From assembly GCA_017305935.1 (NCBI GenBank), contig JAFKJU010000023.1:1-64000 (forward strand): a stretch of 64,000 bases of DNA. The letters are read 5' to 3'. This document shows positions 61,742 to 64,000 of the stretch, piece after piece. How positions within the stretch are numbered: position 1 is the first letter of the stretch; every line of letters starts with the position of its first letter. Both the position numbers and the translations under genes were made by a program. Under the pieces are notes generated by a model that was not told where the DNA came from, made no database searches, and saw only the letters and a program-made list of their open reading frames with translations. The DNA comes from Hyphomicrobiales bacterium (lineage in GTDB: Bacteria; Pseudomonadota; Alphaproteobacteria; Rhizobiales; Rhizobiaceae).

Positions 61742-63670
61742 ATGAAATTTCTAAAAGACACGACCGCCGATTCCAAGGGGATGCCGCTCGTCCTCCTGCC
61801 GGGTACCGCCTGCGACGAGCGGCTGTTCCTGCCGCTTGTGGAGCGCCTCGATCATGACGGGCCGATCCTGACGGGCGGGATGCGCGGCGCGCGCAGCATG
61901 CCGGCCATGGCGCAAAAGCTGCTGGCCGAGGCGCCGGAGCGGTTTTTGCTGCTCGGCTTTTCGCTGGGCGGCATCGCGGCGCTGGAGATCGCCGCGCAGG
62001 CGCCCGAACGCCTCGCCGGCCTGATCCTGATCGACACGACGCCGCGTCCGGATCCGCAGGCCAATGCCGCCCCGCGCCGGGCGGCGCTCGCCAAGGCGCG
62101 GGACGAGGGCATGGCCGGCTATATTCTCGATGCCTGGCCGCGCCTCGTCGCCTCCGGAAATATTCAGGACGAAGACCTCAGGCGGCTGGTCGTCGACATG
62201 GCGGTCGCCGCCGGCGCCGAGGCGCTGGACGAGCAAACGGAGATGGCGATCCACCGCGCCGACAGCCGCGCGCGCCTGAAGGACGTCGCCTGCCCGGTGC
62301 TGGTGCTGGCGGGCGCCGAGGAGCAGGTTTGCCCCATCGAGGCGCATCGGGAGATCGCCGACGGCATCGCCGGCGCCGAATTTCACGCAATCGACGGCGC
62401 GGGGCATTTTTCCCCGCTTGAAAAGCCCGATGCCGTCGCATTCCATATTCGCCAATGGCTGGCTTCCGGCTCAGCCTCGGCGTCGCAATCCGGCCGGAGC
62501 CGACAAGGAGCAGACATGAGCGAGAATGACGTGAAATCAACCAAGCCCGCCGCCCTGAAAACCCGCGAGCCCGTGGAGCAGGTGCTGCAGGTCGAGCGGC
62601 GCGACTATATGGATCTGGCTCCTATGGACCGGCCGCGCAGCCAGTCGCTGGAAGGCTTCGACGACATCTATACCGATATCGTCGATTACATCGTGCGCTG
62701 CACGCACCGCATCTGGGACGAGCGCGATATCGGGCTGATCTACAGCCACTACACCCATAATTGCGTGCTCTACGGCACGCTCGGCACGATCTACAATCGC
62801 GAGGACGTGGTGCGCGACACCATCCAGCGCCTCGTCTCGCTACCGGAGCGGCGCGGCATGGCGACCCAGGTCCTGTGGCGCGGCAACGACCAGGAAGGGT
62901 TCTATACCTCGCATCTGGTCACCGGCTCGGGCCGGCATACGCAATACGGCCATTTCGGCCAGCCGACCGGGCGCACCTTCGTGTCGCGCACGATTGCCGA
63001 CTGCATGATCCATCGCAACAAGATCTATCGCGAATGGGTGGTGGCCGATACCATGGCGATCATCAAGCAGCTCGGCCTCGACCCCAACGCCTTCGCCGAG
63101 CGCTTCGCCAAGGCCGCCTTCGACAAGGGGCTGCTGTCGCTCGATATCGGCGAGAACCGCCGCCTGCTCGGCCAGTATCCGCCGGAAGCGGTCGCCGACA
63201 CCTCGATTGCCCACAACGAGCTGGAAGCCGAAACGCTGCAATGGCTGCACGAAGTCTTCAACCAGCGCATGTTCGGCAAGATCAAGGATGTCTATGCGCC
63301 GAACTGCCAGTATCACGGCCCGCTGATGAAGGAGCTTTACGGCGTCGCCGCCGTGACCCACCAGCATCTCGGCCTGATCGGCTCGATCCCGGATGCCGCC
63401 TACATGCCGCAGCATATCTGCTCGAACCCCTGCGAAGAAGGTGGCGTCAAGGTCGCCGTGCGCTGGCTGATGGAAGGCCATCACCTCGGCTACGGCATCC
63501 TGCAGGAACTCGGCGATCCCACCGGCGCGCGCCTACAGGTGATGGGCATGACCCATTACCACTACAAGGACGGCAAGATCGTCGACGAATGGAACGTCTA
63601 TGACGAGCTGTCGCTGCTGACGCAAGTCAAGCTCGCCAAACTGGCCGCCGACGCCCAGCATCCGGCCTGA
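61742..63670 (+). CDS. alpha/beta hydrolase fused in frame to a double-NTF2-domain protein (copy 2)
   Basis: One open frame of about 642 residues encodes two parts. Residues 1 to about 245 are an alpha/beta hydrolase with PLVLLPGTACDERLF, nucleophile elbow LLGFSLGGIAALE and late His in GAGHFSPLEKP. A Ser/Gly/Ala-rich linker (ASGSASASQSGRS) follows. From ATG 62516, 384 residues form two NTF2-like domains paralogous to the protein at 47650 (DDIYTDIVDYIVRCTHRIWD, NQRMFGKIKDVYAPNCQY). No stop separates them. The first start is uncertain: ATG 61655, 61718 and 61742 are all in frame, and none has an ideal ribosome site. Confidence 0.8.
   Translation: MKFLKDTTADSKGMPLVLLPGTACDERLFLPLVERLDHDGPILTGGMRGARSMPAMAQKLLAEAPERFLLLGFSLGGIAALEIAAQAPERLAGLILIDTTPRPDPQANAAPRRAALAKARDEGMAGYILDAWPRLVASGNIQDEDLRRLVVDMAVAAGAEALDEQTEMAIHRADSRARLKDVACPVLVLAGAEEQVCPIEAHREIADGIAGAEFHAIDGAGHFSPLEKPDAVAFHIRQWLASGSASASQSGRSRQGADMSENDVKSTKPAALKTREPVEQVLQVERRDYMDLAPMDRPRSQSLEGFDDIYTDIVDYIVRCTHRIWDERDIGLIYSHYTHNCVLYGTLGTIYNREDVVRDTIQRLVSLPERRGMATQVLWRGNDQEGFYTSHLVTGSGRHTQYGHFGQPTGRTFVSRTIADCMIHRNKIYREWVVADTMAIIKQLGLDPNAFAERFAKAAFDKGLLSLDIGENRRLLGQYPPEAVADTSIAHNELEAETLQWLHEVFNQRMFGKIKDVYAPNCQYHGPLMKELYGVAAVTHQHLGLIGSIPDAAYMPQHICSNPCEEGGVKVAVRWLMEGHHLGYGILQELGDPTGARLQVMGMTHYHYKDGKIVDEWNVYDELSLLTQVKLAKLAADAQHPA
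62505..62518 (+). promoter_or_regulatory. internal ribosome site and ATG within the fusion gene
   Basis: AAGGAG (62505-62510), 5 nt and ATG (62516) open the NTF2 half in the same frame as the hydrolase. The site is stronger than any at the gene's beginning, so the NTF2 half may also be made as a separate 384-residue protein. Confidence 0.6.
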
Positions 63671-64000
63671 AGCCTGCACCCCGATCGCGGCGACGACTGA
63701 CGCCGAGTGCCGACGGCACGAGACCGACAAGGCTATGTCCGCGTCAAGATGATGCGGGCATACGCCTCGTGGCCCAATCGATTGCGAGCATGGCCAGCGT
63801 GCTGTTTCGAGCAGGTCTCAATCCTCCGTCTCTCCAGAAGGGTAACAGGACTGAACGCAAAGCGGGCTTGACGCTGCAGATCGATGGCACAAGAATGACG
63901 CCGTTTCGGATCGTGCAGCAGGCAGGAGAATGCCGGCAATCATCACGGCCGCACCACGGCATCTGCCGCGACGACGCGATTGGGTGGAGGGCTCGGATGC
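63671..64000. other. 330-bp tail without a recognisable gene
   Basis: Only short open frames (under 75 residues) occur on either strand, and none shows a recognisable domain or ribosome site. No transposase remnant, tRNA or clear hairpin is visible. A gene could begin beyond the window edge. Confidence 0.5.

Noticed and set aside
63733-63962. Two overlapping short minus-strand frames at the right edge
   Set aside because: Both are under 75 residues with no motif or ribosome site, and transposase similarity could not be supported.

Overview
The window is about 63% GC, with long antisense open frames, ATGA/GTGA gene overlaps and many ABC importers. It looks like an accessory replicon or catabolic island of a Rhizobiales bacterium (Rhizobium/Agrobacterium/Ensifer/Shinella type). 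I see no rRNA, tRNA, CRISPR array, phage or intact transposase. Nearly every gene belongs to an uptake-and-catabolism module with its own regulator, and for several modules the operators can be read from the sequence.

Module A (1-18435): a Tat-exported sugar-type binding protein with two permeases and an RbsA-type ATPase, Zn-alcohol dehydrogenase, aldehyde dehydrogenase, GMC oxidoreductase, two aldo/keto reductases, a CoA-transferase, enoyl-CoA hydratase, acyl-CoA dehydrogenase, SDR, a DUF993 TIM-barrel protein, a sugar-phosphate-isomerase-like protein and the start of etfB. A TetR regulator lies beside it. A shared 16-bp operator (arms GTAAC/GTTAC around TAACTA) occurs at all the main promoters. 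The gene set suggests import of a polyol or sugar-like alcohol, oxidation to an acid, CoA activation and a beta-oxidation-like sequence with a dedicated ETF.

Module B (18686-24992): a PotABCD-like importer, a PuuR-like XRE-cupin regulator and a divergent histidinol-dehydrogenase-like gene. PuuR-like operator sequences lie in front of the importer and of the dehydrogenase. Module C (25280-34844): a DJ-1/PfpI protein, an RbsABC-like importer and a GntR/FCD regulator, divergent from an Ldh-family dehydrogenase, iron alcohol dehydrogenase, aldehyde dehydrogenase and formamidase-like hydrolase; a long palindrome lies between. Module D (34849-42497): a LysR regulator, a polar-amino-acid-type importer, HpcH/HpaI aldolase, a GlcD-like FAD dehydrogenase and an LldD-like FMN oxidase.

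Module E (42652-47565): FGGY (GlpK-like) kinase, two FAD oxidoreductases (one GlpA-like with a BFD iron-sulfur domain) and a divergent DeoR regulator. Module F (47650-63670): a double-NTF2-domain protein, a Ugp/Mal-type importer, a second histidinol-dehydrogenase-like enzyme, SDR, LacI regulator, bicupin, RraA-like protein, a 58-residue ORF coupled to a TTG-start amidase, a third histidinol-dehydrogenase-like enzyme, and an alpha/beta hydrolase fused in frame to a second double-NTF2 protein. Palindromes of the type TTGCATACGTATGCAA precede its transcription units, which points to one LacI regulon. Paired GACCGNNCGGTC sites with identical 21-bp spacing occur in both module E and the first promoter of module F and link the two. 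Modules E+F are the best candidate for an undescribed catabolic system; I cannot name the substrate.
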